A DNA stretch of 64,000 nucleotides from Mesorhizobium sp. L2C084A000 (GCF_000502875.1 NZ_AYWX01000011.1:90695-154694); one strand, 5' to 3'; shown: positions 26,510 through 35,748, counted from the first letter of the stretch. Notes: generated from the letters alone by a model not told the origin. Numbers and translations: made by a program.

Positions 26510-27547
26510 CTAGTCGTCAAGTTGTCCTCTCACCAAAGGCGCAACGTGGGTTCCCAGCAGTTCGATCGAACGACGCATCGCTTTCGCCTCAAGGGCGGCA
26601 GTGCTCATCTGGAAGGTGATTCGAGCGATCCCTCCCAACGTCCCGTTAACATGCAATATCTTCGCAGCAACAGTTTGCGGGCTGCCGACCAGAAACGCGC
26701 CACCTGGCCCGCACATATGCTGGAACTGAGCTTGTGTTGGCGGCGGCCAGCCGCGCTCCCTTCCCGCCTCCGTGAACATCTGGAACCACCCGGGGAAGAA
26801 CGCTTCCCTGGCAGCGACATCAGTCTCCCCGACGAAGCCCAGAGCGTGGATGCCGATCTTCTGGTTCTTTGGAGGACGGCCGGCGGCCAGCCATGCGCGA
26901 CGATAGAGTTCGACGAGGGGCAGGAAACGCTCGAAACTTCCGCCGATGATAGCGACCATCAGCGGCAGACCGAGCGTTCCGGCACGGACGAACGATTCGG
27001 GCGTCCCGCCGACGCCCAGCCAAATGGGCAAGGCTGGCTGGTGCGGGCGAGGAAAAACACCTTCGCCATTGATCGCAGGGCGAAAACGGCCCGTCCACGT
27101 AATGTTGGGCTGCTCCCTAATCTTCAGCAACAGGTCCAGTTTCTCCGCAAAGAGCGCATCATAGTTACGCAGGTCGAGTCCGAACAAAGGGTAAGCCTCC
27201 ACGGAGGAGCCGCGACCGACCACCATTTCCGCTCGTCCGCGGGATATGAGATCCAGTGTGGCGAACTCCTGGAAAAGCCGCACGGGGTCGGCGGCGCTCA
27301 AAACGGCGACGGCGCTTGTAAGCCTGATCGACGTCGTGCGTGCGGCAGCCGCGGCAAGGATCACCGCAGGTGCTGAATCGAGCGCGTTCTCCCGGTGATG
27401 TTCGCCCATTCCGAAGACATCGAGTCCGACTTGATCTGCGAGCTCGACTTCTGCGAGCACGCTCGCCATCCGTTCGATGGCTGACTGCAACTGACCTGTA
27501 GCGGGGTCGGTCAGCAGCATTGCGAAACTGTCGATTCCGATTTCCAA
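26510..27547 (-). CDS. Luciferase-like flavin-dependent monooxygenase
   Basis: 345 residues of the bacterial-luciferase-like TIM barrel: DVFGMGEHHRENALDSAPAV, TSIRLTSAVAVLSAADPVRL, ISRGRAEMVVGRGSSVEAYP, PIWLGVGGTPESFVRAGTLG, and a C-terminal SPQTVAAKILH. Such proteins use reduced FMN to oxygenate alkyl or carbonyl substrates and need a flavin reductase, which the enzyme at 20876 could be in principle. Start is a TTG at 27547 with AAAGGA upstream; no in-frame ATG fits. Lies 167 bp after the hydrolase at 27715-28752 on the same strand. Confidence 0.88.
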   Translation of the reverse strand: MEIGIDSFAMLLTDPATGQLQSAIERMASVLAEVELADQVGLDVFGMGEHHRENALDSAPAVILAAAAARTTSIRLTSAVAVLSAADPVRLFQEFATLDLISRGRAEMVVGRGSSVEAYPLFGLDLRNYDALFAEKLDLLLKIREQPNITWTGRFRPAINGEGVFPRPHQPALPIWLGVGGTPESFVRAGTLGLPLMVAIIGGSFERFLPLVELYRRAWLAAGRPPKNQKIGIHALGFVGETDVAAREAFFPGWFQMFTEAGRERGWPPPTQAQFQHMCGPGGAFLVGSPQTVAAKILHVNGTLGGIARITFQMSTAALEAKAMRRSIELLGTHVAPLVRGQLDD

Positions 27548-27620
27548 TTCATAAATCCTTTGGGGACGACGAGGCGCTTAAGTAGTTGAGCGACGCGGAT
27601 GAACACGCAAGCTAGCACAC

Positions 27621-27650
27621 GGCTGGCGAGCCTCGCGCCAGCCTGTTTTT
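27621..27650 (+). terminator. Hairpin with T-run between two minus-strand genes
   Basis: Stem GGCTGGCG / CGCCAGCC, 7-base loop, followed on the plus strand by TGTTTTT. It is oriented to stop plus-strand transcription although both neighbours are on the minus strand; on the minus strand it could still act as a weak terminator for the hydrolase gene. Confidence 0.45.
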
Positions 27651-27714
27651 ATAATGGGTATCACTGGATAACCAATCCGTGGGACAGGGCGCAGGTTGAA
27701 CCCTTCGTGATCGG

Positions 27715-28752
27715 TCACGCCCAGGAATCGACATCCCGGACCGCCTTGGCGAAGGCCTCGGGGGCCTCCTGCGGGAGGTTGTGGCCAACCCCGCCAGTTA
27801 TCAGACGGTGTTCGTACTTCCCTTTGAATTTCCCGGCGTAGGATTTAGGATCCGGATGGGGGGCTCCGTTAGCGTCGCCCTCCATCGTGATCGTGGGAAT
27901 GTGGATTTCGGGAGCGGAAGCGAGCTTGGTTTCGAACTCCTCGAACCGCTTCTCGCCTTTCGTCAGACCAAGCCGCCAGCGATAGTTATGAACAACGATC
28001 GCGACGTGGTCCGGATTAGCAAACGCCTTGGCGCTTCGCTCGAACGTCGGGTCGTCGAACTTCCAATGCGGGGAGGCGAGTTGCCAGATCAGTTTAGCGA
28101 ACTCGCTCGTGTATTTTTCATACCCGTCTCGGCCACGATCCGTCGCAAAATAGAACTGGTACCACCACTGGAGTTCGGCAGCGGGTGGGAGGGGGGACTT
28201 TCCGGCGGTCTGGTTCCCGATCAGGTAACCGCTGACGGAAACCAGGCCTTTGCATCGTTCCGGCCAGAGCGCGGCTACGATGTCGGCTGTCCGCGCACCC
28301 CAGTCGAACCCGCCCAACGTCGCCTTGCCGATCTTAAGTGCGTTCATCAGCTCTATGGCGTCTACGGCAAGGGCCGACGGCTGGCCATTGCGCATCCTGT
28401 CGTCGGAACGAAACCTCGTGCTGCCGTATCCGCGCAGATGTGGCACGATCACACGATGCCCCCTCTCTGCGAGCACCGGGGCCACCTCGGCAAAGGCGTT
28501 GATGTCATACGGCCAACCGTGAAAAAGGATCACGGGCGAGCCGTCGGCAGGGCCCAGTTCGGCGTATCCGATATTGAGGTCTCCGGCGTCTATACGCTTG
28601 TCGGCAACCAGTTCATGGCTATTCTTACGAACGGCCTTCTTTCCCTGGTCCGCACCCGCGGCGCGTCCGGGGAGGATACCCGCCGCCGTCAGTCCTAGTG
28701 CGACCCCGCCGAAAGACCGACGTGTGAGGTTCTCAAATTCAAGATTGCGCAT
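27715..28752 (-). CDS. Tat-exported alpha/beta hydrolase (epoxide hydrolase/dehalogenase-like)
   Basis: 345 residues. Tat-type signal LTRRSFGGVALGLTAAGILP, then an alpha/beta hydrolase core: VILFHGWPYDINAFAEVAPV (oxyanion), VIVPHLRGYGSTRF and nucleophile Asp in LGGFDWGARTADIVAALWPE. The Asp nucleophile in GxDWG is typical of epoxide hydrolases and haloacetate dehalogenases. The His is likely in GGVGHNLPQEAP. Start at 28752 is set by AGAGG and the signal peptide. A weak copy of the shared element lies 100 bp upstream. Different subfamily from the two larger epoxide hydrolases. Confidence 0.88.
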   Translation of the reverse strand: MRNLEFENLTRRSFGGVALGLTAAGILPGRAAGADQGKKAVRKNSHELVADKRIDAGDLNIGYAELGPADGSPVILFHGWPYDINAFAEVAPVLAERGHRVIVPHLRGYGSTRFRSDDRMRNGQPSALAVDAIELMNALKIGKATLGGFDWGARTADIVAALWPERCKGLVSVSGYLIGNQTAGKSPLPPAAELQWWYQFYFATDRGRDGYEKYTSEFAKLIWQLASPHWKFDDPTFERSAKAFANPDHVAIVVHNYRWRLGLTKGEKRFEEFETKLASAPEIHIPTITMEGDANGAPHPDPKSYAGKFKGKYEHRLITGGVGHNLPQEAPEAFAKAVRDVDSWA

Positions 28753-28851
28753 GATTGCCTCTCTGATGATGGACGATGAATGGCTGCCGCTCAAAATTCT
28801 ATCGCAGCGCGGCGGTTGACCAGCGAAGTTTGAGACTGACGGGTCAAAACC

Positions 28852-28876
28852 GCTAGTAGACGAAGGTGTCGGGAGT
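28852..28876 (-). promoter_or_regulatory. Weak copy of the shared promoter element
   Basis: Minus-strand CTCCCGACACC then TTCGTCTACTAG. It resembles the right half of the element (CGACACC, TTCGT), as in the copy at 32660, but the tail is poor. It ends 100 bp before the hydrolase start. Listed with low confidence. Confidence 0.25.
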
Positions 28877-28962
28877 GACTGACGGTGACGGCCTCGTCGC
28901 CTTCTCTTGCCGAACTGATTGTTTGGAGGCGCACGACACGACGGAGACGATTTCTTTTGCGA

Positions 28963-31257
28963 TCAGGATGAAGCTAGTGATACTCGAACCGGAACGCCTT
29001 TGTAGGATGGCGTGCCTGACAATCGATCGTAGTGATTGAGCGACATGACCACGTTCATCTCCGGATAGTAGCCCGCCATCGAACCTCTGGGAATGTCATA
29101 GGCGACAACCGTGAATCCGCGCACGAGATGCTTGTCGTCTGCCCCTTCGGTCATCCCCTGGACGTCGACACGATCTCCGTCTTTCAGTCCTCGGCCGGCG
29201 AGATCCTCGCCATTCATGAAGACCACGTCGCGCCGCCCGAACACACCGCGATAACGATCGTCCAATCCATAGATGGTCGTGTTGTACTGGTCGTGGCTAC
29301 GGATCGTGGTCAGCATTAGTGAGTCATGACCGTCGGGTAGAGGATCTTCCCAAAGGCCTGGAGATGTCAGAAAATTTGCCTTGCCCCCAGGGGTGTCCCA
29401 CCGGCGAAACGACGCCGCGATGTCCAGCCTGAACCCGCCTGGCTTGCGCACGCGCTTGTTAAACTCACAGAAGTCGGGAAAGACCTCCTCGATCTTGTCG
29501 CGGATAACGTCATAGTCTGCGATCATGCCGTCCCAGTTGATGCCATGCCGATCGCCAAGCGTGGCTTTGGCGATCCCTGCGATGATTGCCGGCTCGGATC
29601 GGACGAGATCGCTCGGTGGGTACAGGAAGCCTCGCGACGCGTGAACCATGGACATCGAATCTTCGACGGTAACCAACTGTGGTCCCGATGACTGCATATC
29701 GAGGTCGGTGCGACCGAGGCACGGCAGCACGAGGGTAGTCTTCGCGGTTAGCAGATGGGAGCGGTTGAGCTTCGTTGCGATATGCACCGAAAGGTCGAGT
29801 TTGCGCATGCCTTGAAACGTGGCCTCTGGATCAGACATTGCGACAGCGAGATTGCCGCCGAGGCAGATCAGCGCCTTGGCGCGGCCATCGATAGCGGCTT
29901 CCACGGCGTCGACCGCGTTGTGGCCTTTCCCGCTTGGCGGTCGAAATCCAAACGCACGTTCCATGCCGTCGAGAAGTGTCTTGCTCGGAATCTCGGTTAT
30001 GCCGACTGTCCGGTCGCCCTGAACGTTCGAGTGACCCCGGATAGGCGCGATGCCTGCGCCCTCGCGGCCGATGTTTCCTCGCAGCATCAAAAAGTTTGCA
30101 ATCTGCTGGACGTTGTAGGTGCCCCGCGCATGCTGCGTGATCCCCATGCCGTAGCAGACGATGACCCTTTCTGCCTTCGCGTAGACGCCCGCAGTGCTCT
30201 CGATGGCCTGCTTCGTCAAGCCGCTGGCCTCGAAGATCTCGTTCCAACGGGTGGCTTCGACGTCGGCGCGAAGTGCATCAATACCGGAGGTATGCTCGCC
30301 GATAAACTGCCTGTCGAGGACTCCGCCGCGGCCTGCGGCAAGACTTGCTGCGTCGAGCTCGAAAACCGCCTTCATGAGTCCCTTTAGAGCGGCCATATCG
30401 CCGCCCACGCGGATCTGGTGATAGGCCGAGGCGATCGGCGTCGAGGACATCGTGACCATCTCGACGGGGTCTTGGGGCGCCGCGAACCGTTCGAGCGCGC
30501 GCTCCTTAAGGGGATTGAAGACTATGATTGGAACGCCGCGGCGCGCCGCCTGATGAAGAGTCGTCATCATTCGCGGGTGGTTGGTACCCGGATTGTGTCC
30601 GAAGCTGAAGATCGCGTCGGCGTGATTGAAGTCTTCGAGCGTCACTGTCCCCTTGCCGACGCCGATGGATTTTGGAAGGCCAACGCTGGTGGCTTCATGA
30701 CACATGTTGGAGCAGTCCGGGAGATTGTTGGTGCCGTAGGCGCGAACGAAAAGCTGATATAGAAACGCAGCTTCGTTGGAAGCCCGTCCAGACGTGTAGA
30801 ATTCCGCCTGATCTGGCGAGACGAGAGTATTCAGTTCGCTGCCGATCAACTTGAATGCCGCTTCCCAATCGATTGGTTCAAAGCGGTCGCTGGAGGCGTC
30901 GTAGCGTAGTGGGAGCGTGATACGCCCGGCATCTTCCAACTGGTGATCCTTCAAGGTCCAGAGTTTTGACACGGTGTGTTCCGCGAAGAAGCTCGCATCG
31001 GTCCTCTTCGCGGTGGACTCCCATGTGATCGCCTTGGCGCCGTTCTCGCAGAACTCGAACGACGAGGTGTGCTTGGGGTCTGGCCACGCGCATCCGGGAC
31101 AGTCGAATCCTTCCGGCTGGTTCGCCCTCAGCAAGGTTCTGCTGCCCTGCACGGCAATCTGCTGGCGGGCCAGCGTCTTGGCAACCGCCTTCAACGCATC
31201 CCAGCCACCTGCCGGATGGTCGTAGCGCAAAATACCCGGGGGGCGGGTCTTCTTCAT
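28963..31257 (-). CDS. Molybdopterin oxidoreductase, FdhF/YdeP family
   Basis: A 764-residue molybdopterin-dependent oxidoreductase. FDCPGCAWPDP holds only a CxxC near the N-terminus, without a full 4Fe-4S motif, as in YdeP-type proteins. The catalytic domain has EFYTSGRASNEAAFLYQLFV, SNMCHEATSVGLPKSIGVGK, FGHNPGTNHPRMM and GNIGREGAGIAPIRGHSNVQ. The C-terminal dinucleotide-binding part includes TTIRSHDQYNTTIYGLDDRY. No Tat signal, so cytoplasmic. Start follows AAGGA. The family is linked to formate dehydrogenase-like chemistry and acid resistance, but the substrate is not settled. A 10-bp hairpin lies in its leader. Confidence 0.9.
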   Translation of the reverse strand: MKKTRPPGILRYDHPAGGWDALKAVAKTLARQQIAVQGSRTLLRANQPEGFDCPGCAWPDPKHTSSFEFCENGAKAITWESTAKRTDASFFAEHTVSKLWTLKDHQLEDAGRITLPLRYDASSDRFEPIDWEAAFKLIGSELNTLVSPDQAEFYTSGRASNEAAFLYQLFVRAYGTNNLPDCSNMCHEATSVGLPKSIGVGKGTVTLEDFNHADAIFSFGHNPGTNHPRMMTTLHQAARRGVPIIVFNPLKERALERFAAPQDPVEMVTMSSTPIASAYHQIRVGGDMAALKGLMKAVFELDAASLAAGRGGVLDRQFIGEHTSGIDALRADVEATRWNEIFEASGLTKQAIESTAGVYAKAERVIVCYGMGITQHARGTYNVQQIANFLMLRGNIGREGAGIAPIRGHSNVQGDRTVGITEIPSKTLLDGMERAFGFRPPSGKGHNAVDAVEAAIDGRAKALICLGGNLAVAMSDPEATFQGMRKLDLSVHIATKLNRSHLLTAKTTLVLPCLGRTDLDMQSSGPQLVTVEDSMSMVHASRGFLYPPSDLVRSEPAIIAGIAKATLGDRHGINWDGMIADYDVIRDKIEEVFPDFCEFNKRVRKPGGFRLDIAASFRRWDTPGGKANFLTSPGLWEDPLPDGHDSLMLTTIRSHDQYNTTIYGLDDRYRGVFGRRDVVFMNGEDLAGRGLKDGDRVDVQGMTEGADDKHLVRGFTVVAYDIPRGSMAGYYPEMNVVMSLNHYDRLSGTPSYKGVPVRVSLASS

Positions 31258-31337
31258 TTTATTTTCCTTGAACGGTTTATTCGACCTAAAGCGGCGTCCG
31301 CTGCCATTGCATGTCACTGGGCGGGGCGTTTGAAAGA

Positions 31338-31365
31338 GGCCGTCTCCCGGCGGAAGGAGACGGCC
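31338..31365 (-). terminator. Strong leader hairpin upstream of the YdeP-family gene
   Basis: Perfect 10-bp stem GGCCGTCTCC / GGAGACGGCC with an 8-base loop, 81 bp before the start codon. On the gene strand it is followed by TCTTTC, only a weak U-tract. It lies between the shared element at 31497 and the gene, so it could attenuate transcription or end a leader transcript. Confidence 0.4.
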
Positions 31366-31496
31366 CCAAGGCGGATCTTGGCTAAATCCGCGCGCTCCGG
31401 CGGAGGGGAGGACGCAGGAGCGTTTCGCTGCTTGCAGCGGATCGCCTTGTCGAAGACGGAGGCGATGTCTAGACGCTATCCCTGACGCCGCCCCTG

Positions 31497-31524
31497 CATA
31501 AGTGCACTTTGGTATCGCCCGTCG
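31497..31524 (-). promoter_or_regulatory. Shared promoter element upstream of the YdeP-family gene
   Basis: Minus-strand ACGACGGGCGATACC then AAAGTGCACTTATG. The right arm CGATACC and GTGCA are kept. About 240 bp before the start codon, with the strong hairpin in between. The remaining intergenic DNA (31525-32029) shows nothing recognisable. Confidence 0.45.
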
Positions 31525-32029
31525 TGATTTTGCCTTGCTGTCGGAGGGCCCGCCGCTGGACGCTGCACCATGTTTGATGAACAAATGGATCTTGTAGCGG
31601 CCGTCGCGGTCTGCCTCTGCGACGTGCGTTCGCATTTAGCGGCGGTGCAGGGAACGACCGTGTTTGTAAAGCGAACGGAACCTGCGTCCGCCGGTCAGGG
31701 CTCAATGCGCCCAAAATTCCCCGCCTTGTCTTCGACGATGCGACTTGCAAGATCGCCGTTCTGCTTCAAAGCGTTTCGAGCCAGGGTCACTCCAAGGTGA
31801 GTCGAGCGGACGCCCTCAGGCGGGGATGCGCCGGCCTTCGTGATTTATCGAAACGTTTAGCGCCAGTGTTAAGTCGAGCAAACCGTCACCACGTCCTGCG
31901 TTTCCTTGAAGCGCAATGAAAACCACGCAATGCATTCAGTCAGATCGCACGAGATTTGATTGCAATAGGCGTGGGACGTGGTGACGTAGTCGAGCCCTGC
32001 GCGAGCCGAACCTGAATCAACAAATTCGC

Positions 32030-32587
32030 TTACCGCTCAGATCCCCAGACGGCTTCGTGAAGCTGCGTCGTGAAGCTGGTGTCGGTAGGAGCTCCAGGTA
32101 GACGCGCCGTCACCTCCTGCAAGGTCCATCCGTTGCCGTCGGGATCCTCGAACGTCAAATAAGAGGCATAGCTCTTCCTATCGGGATTCGGCCCCTTGGC
32201 AATTCCCTTGCCGTTAGAGTGATGGAAGATTCCGCCGACGTCGTGGAAAAGGTCGCTGACTTTTACGCCGCGTCGTACGAGGTCGTCGCGCGCGGCAAGG
32301 ATGTCGGGCACGACTAGATGCATGCCCTGGGCAGAGCCGGGCGCCGCCGTGGTGATGTTCTGGCCGAACATCACGGAGCCTCCTGAGCCGACTGGGGTTA
32401 ACTGGACAATGCGGTAATCGTCGCCCTTGCCGTGGTCGATGTCCAGCCGCCAGCCCAGGTTTTTGTAGAACGTTAAAGCACGATCCACGTCGGATACCGG
32501 GATTACAACGAGTTCAAGATTCATGCTGGGCGGACTGGTGTCTAATGTCTTAGCCGGTGGTTTCGCTTGCAGCGTCGGGTCGGTCAT
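32030..32587 (-). CDS. VOC/glyoxalase-fold protein
   Basis: 185 residues. MNLELVVIPVSDVDRALTFY, LGWRLDID, VQLTPVGSGGSVMFGQNITT and FEDPDGNGWTLQEVTARLPG show one glyoxalase/bleomycin-resistance module pair. It is a paralogue of the protein at 6244-6894 without the C-terminal tail. Start 32587 (MTDPTLQ) is decided by AGGAG. It stands alone, divergent from the SDR gene at 32896, with the shared element 73 bp upstream. Confidence 0.88.
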   Translation of the reverse strand: MTDPTLQAKPPAKTLDTSPPSMNLELVVIPVSDVDRALTFYKNLGWRLDIDHGKGDDYRIVQLTPVGSGGSVMFGQNITTAAPGSAQGMHLVVPDILAARDDLVRRGVKVSDLFHDVGGIFHHSNGKGIAKGPNPDRKSYASYLTFEDPDGNGWTLQEVTARLPGAPTDTSFTTQLHEAVWGSER

Positions 32588-32659
32588 GTCGGCTCCTATT
32601 GTTAGCCCGCCGCAGGGTCTTTTCGCGGTGACGTCAGGTAAACAAGGTGGATTCTGACC

Positions 32660-32694
32660 GGTATTGTCCGAAGGTGTGCCCGACACTTTGGTAT
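32660..32694 (-). promoter_or_regulatory. Shared promoter element before the VOC gene
   Basis: Minus-strand ACCAAAGTGTCGGGCACACC then TTCGGACAATACC. It keeps the arms as GTGTCG/CACACC and the CAAT tail. It ends 73 bp before the start codon at 32587. Confidence 0.6.
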
Positions 32695-32723
32695 TGGCTG
32701 CGGCCCACTCGTTACGCCTGAAT

Positions 32724-32754
32724 CGCGAAGCGCCGATAAACTACGCGCAATAGA
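32724..32754 (+). promoter_or_regulatory. Shared promoter element before the SDR gene (divergent pair)
   Basis: Plus-strand CGCGAAGCGCCGATAAAC then TACGCGCAATAGAC. Comparable with the copy at 38031 (CGCCGATACCAACGTGCAATAG). It ends 142 bp before the SDR ATG at 32896 and lies back-to-back with the minus-strand copy at 32660. Confidence 0.45.
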
Positions 32755-32895
32755 CATTCTGCCGAAAAGCGGTGAAGTGAATGCCGCTGCTCAGCAATTC
32801 TCCCGATGATTGTGAGCCCTTAAATCAATCGCACCAACGCCGAGGGCGCCGGGCGGCTCGAGCAAGGGCCGCAGCAATTGAAAAGGATATATATT

Positions 32896-33606
32896 ATGAG
32901 CAATCAGCAGAAGGTCGCTATAATCACTGGTGCATCACAGGGCATCGGCGAAGGTCTTGTCCGCGCCTATCGCCAGCGGAACTACCGCGTGGTCGCCACC
33001 TCGCGTTCGATCAAGCCGGGTTCCGATGACGGCGTGCATGCCGTAGCGGGCGACATTTCCAATCCAGAGACCGCCGAGCGCGTCGTCCGCGAGGCGATCC
33101 AACGCTTCGGTCGGATCGACACGTTGGTCAACAACGCAGGCGTCTTCACTGCAAAGCCTTTCGTCGACTTTACGCAGGAAGACTACGACCTGAACTTCGG
33201 CGTGAACGTTTCGGGCTTCTTCCATATCACGCAGCGGGCTGCGAGGGAGATGCTCAAGCAGGGTTCCGGCCACATCGTCAGCATCACGACGAGCCTTGTG
33301 AACCAGCCGGTGTCGAGCGTTCCCACGGCTCTCGCTTCGCTCACAAAGGGCGGATTGAACGCTGTGACGAAGGAACTGGCGATCGAATTCGCCAAGACTG
33401 GGGTCCGGGTGAACGCCGTATCTCCCGGCATCATCAAGACTCCGATGCACGCGCCTGAAACTCACGAGTTCCTATCCGCTCTCCACCCGGTCGGCCACAT
33501 GGGCGAGATCAGCGACATCGTCGACGCCGTGATTTACCTCGAGAACGCAAATTTCGTCACGGGAGAGATCCTACACGTCGACGGTGGCCAGAACGCTGGC
33601 CGCTAG
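32896..33606 (+). CDS. SDR-family oxidoreductase with a degenerate active site
   Basis: 236 residues. It has a good nucleotide-binding motif (VAIITGASQGIGEGLVRAYR), NNAGVFT, and a C-terminal ENANFVTGEILHVDGGQNAG. At the active site, SSVPTALASLTKGGLNAVTK keeps the Lys but has Ala where the catalytic Tyr is expected (YxxxK becomes AxxxK). Either another residue substitutes or the protein has lost normal activity. Start follows AAGGA. First of a plus-strand set with the broken DsbA-like gene and the tautomerase. Confidence 0.88.
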   Translation: MSNQQKVAIITGASQGIGEGLVRAYRQRNYRVVATSRSIKPGSDDGVHAVAGDISNPETAERVVREAIQRFGRIDTLVNNAGVFTAKPFVDFTQEDYDLNFGVNVSGFFHITQRAAREMLKQGSGHIVSITTSLVNQPVSSVPTALASLTKGGLNAVTKELAIEFAKTGVRVNAVSPGIIKTPMHAPETHEFLSALHPVGHMGEISDIVDAVIYLENANFVTGEILHVDGGQNAGR

Positions 33607-33677
33607 TAGGTTCACCAGGAAGCGGGTCACGTGGCGTGGTTACGCCGCGGGCCCTGCCGACAAACTAAAGGAAAAAA

Positions 33678-34297
33678 ATGGAACTCGTGCTGGCCGCCGA
33701 TCCGATGTGCTCTTGGTGTTATGGATTTGCCAAGCAAATGGAACTTCGGATGCATCGGCGTCGGGACGTCTCATTGACGATCATCCTCGGTGGACTGCGC
33801 GCCGGAGCGACCGAGACGCGGGCAAGCAGTTCAGACTGCACCATTGGCGAAGGTGGAGGAGGCCAGCGAGGTGCCGTTCAACCGTGAAGGCCTGCTTGCA
33901 AGGACTGGGTTCGTCTACGACACCGAGCCTGTATGCCGCGCGGTCGTTACCGCCCGGATCCTTCGCCCGCAGGCGGATCTTCTCAAGGTTTTCCGTGCAT
34001 TCCAGCACGCGTTTTACGTCGATGCGCTTAACACCACGAACGGCTTCGTACTGGCGGAGGTGGGATCCCGCGCTTTCAAGGACTTAGTCACCCGTCAACC
34101 CCGATGAATTCCTCGAGGCCTACAGGAAGCGGAGTACCATCGAAGAGGTCGCGACAGACTTCGCGACGGCTCGTGCCATAGGCGTTTCTAGCTTTCCCAC
34201 GCTGTTCCTCAAGAAGGGTGGAACTCTGCGAAGGGTCGGCGCTGGCTATGCGCATGTCGATGAACTGGAGAAGCATCTTGCGGCAATGGCCGCCTAG
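33678..34297 (+). pseudogene. DsbA/FrnE-type thioredoxin-fold gene, multiply frameshifted
   Basis: The start is intact (MELVLAADPMCSWCYGFAKQ, with the CxxC active site MCSWCYGF). The protein then continues in other frames: VEEASEVPFNREGLLARTGF, VYDTEPVCRAVVTARILRPQ, FRAFQHAFYVDALNTTNG, and finally NPDEFLEAYRKRSTIEEVAT with IGVSSFPTLFLKKGGT to a stop at 34295. At least three frameshifts lie between about 33740 and 34100. It would have been about 205 residues. Sits between the SDR and the tautomerase in one transcription unit. Confidence 0.78.
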
Positions 34298-34342
34298 AAA
34301 CCTAGAAAAACGATTCGAAATCTTGAACGAGGATATTACGAA

Positions 34343-34579
34343 ATGCCCATAGTCACTGTACAGGTAACGCGTGAGGGCTCGGCTCCTGATCGCAACTCGG
34401 TCACGGCCGAAGAAAAGGCCGCCATCATCGCGGGCGTCAGCCAAGTCATGCTCGACGTCCTCAATAAGCCGCTCGAATCAACCTACGTGGTCATCGAAGA
34501 GTTCGAGCTCGACAACTGGGGCTGGGGAGGTCTTCCAACCGTCCAGTATCGGAAGACTAAGGCCGAAGGGAAAGCCTGA
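34343..34579 (+). CDS. Tautomerase (4-oxalocrotonate tautomerase-like)
   Basis: 78 residues. After Met removal the protein begins with Pro (PIVTVQVTREG), the catalytic N-terminal base of the family. The core EEKAAIIAGVSQVMLDVLNK then PLESTYVVIEE and the C-terminal DNWGWGG are typical of small tautomerases acting on enol/keto acids. GAGGA lies 9 bp upstream. Third gene after the SDR; probably acts on the same pathway intermediate. Confidence 0.88.
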   Translation: MPIVTVQVTREGSAPDRNSVTAEEKAAIIAGVSQVMLDVLNKPLESTYVVIEEFELDNWGWGGLPTVQYRKTKAEGKA

Positions 34580-34937
34580 CATCGAGTTGATCTCGTGAAG
34601 CTAACATGACGCCGCCGGCGGCCCGGCGGCATTTGGTTCCGCCGCGCGGAGCGCCAAAGGATGCGAAGCTCTTGCGTTCGAGTAGTTCTTCAACAGAACG
34701 CTCCGGGCATCGGGCATACCATCGTGCAGTAGCGTTCGCTTCTGTCTGTAGGATCCTGCTGCAGATGGAGCGTTTCGGCAAAGGCGGAGACCAGTTCCTG
34801 GCAGCGAGATCGGGAATGATTGCTGACTGGCCGTGTGGATTGGGGTCCCGTTCTCGAAATTTGAAGCCCATGAAAGTCTGAGCGACATTGTTGCGGCTCA
34901 AGACCATCTGCTTCGGACCACGCTGTTGCTCAACCGA
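34580..34937. other. Intergenic region, no gene recognised
   Basis: Short GC-rich reading frames without a credible start or family resemblance. Lies between the tautomerase stop and the promoter element of the PfpI gene. Confidence 0.35.
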
Positions 34938-34969
34938 TACCAAGGTGCTGGCGATACCAATGTGCAGAT
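34938..34969 (+). promoter_or_regulatory. Shared promoter element before the DJ-1/PfpI gene
   Basis: Plus-strand ACCAAGGTGCTGGCGATACC then AATGTGCAGATG. Both arms recognisable (GGTGCTG / CGATACC). It ends 78 bp before the ATG at 35047. Confidence 0.6.
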
Positions 34970-35046
34970 GCAAAGCAGGATGATCCCAGACAACATTCCA
35001 TTCGTACGGCCACCCGCTGTGAAACAGAAATGGAAGGAACTTACAC

Positions 35047-35748
35047 ATGAAGATTCTCATGGTATTCACCTCGCATGACATACTTGGAAACACCGGGCGA
35101 AAGACGGGCTTCTGGCTCGAGGAGGGCGCTGCACCCTACTATGTCTTCCGCGATGCGGGATTCGATCTGACGCTCGCGTCACCCAAGGGTGGGCAACCCC
35201 CGGTCGATCCGAAGAGCGATCTGCCAGAGAACCAGACGCCTGCCATGACGAGGTTCAAGCAGGACGAGGCCGCGCAAAAAGTGTTCGCCACCACGAAGAA
35301 ATTGAGCGAAGTCCGTTCCGATGATTTCGACGCCATCTTCTATCCAGGCGGCCATGGTCCAATGTGGGACCTCGTGGACAATCCCGACTCCATCAAGCTC
35401 ATCGAGTCCTTCTACAATGCCGGCAAGCCAGTGGCTGCCGTCTGCCACGCGCCCGCTGTCCTGCATCGCGTGACCTATCAAGGTGCTCCGATCGTCAAGG
35501 GGAAGCGGGTGACGGGCTTCACCAACGGTGAAGAAGAAGAAGTGCAACTGACGAAGGTCGTGCCGTTCCTCGTCGAAGACGAACTCAAGCGGCTCGGCGG
35601 TCTCTATGAAAAAAAGGGGAACTGGGAAATTTTCGCAATTACCGACGGCAGGTTGATTACCGGACAGAACCCGGCATCTTCCACCGCAGGAGCGCAGGCG
35701 CTCGTAAAGCTTCTGAACAGCGCGGCGGCCAGTGCTACCGCCGCATAG
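35047..35748 (+). CDS. DJ-1/PfpI-family protein (Hsp31-like)
   Basis: 233 residues. The nucleophile elbow is in KPVAAVCHAPAVLHRVTYQG (Cys followed by His), with the partner acid in DAIFYPGGHGPMWDL. The N-terminal MKILMVFTSHDILGNTGRKT and GFWLEE match the Hsp31/type-1 glutamine-amidotransferase-like group, members of which act as glutathione-independent glyoxalases or deglycases of carbonyl damage. AAGGA precedes the start. Single gene with its own shared element; consistent with a reactive-carbonyl detoxification role. Confidence 0.9.
   Translation: MKILMVFTSHDILGNTGRKTGFWLEEGAAPYYVFRDAGFDLTLASPKGGQPPVDPKSDLPENQTPAMTRFKQDEAAQKVFATTKKLSEVRSDDFDAIFYPGGHGPMWDLVDNPDSIKLIESFYNAGKPVAAVCHAPAVLHRVTYQGAPIVKGKRVTGFTNGEEEEVQLTKVVPFLVEDELKRLGGLYEKKGNWEIFAITDGRLITGQNPASSTAGAQALVKLLNSAAASATAA

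Noticed and set aside
26300-27376. 358-codon plus-strand frame
   Set aside because: Antisense of the luciferase-like gene; no start signal or known motif.
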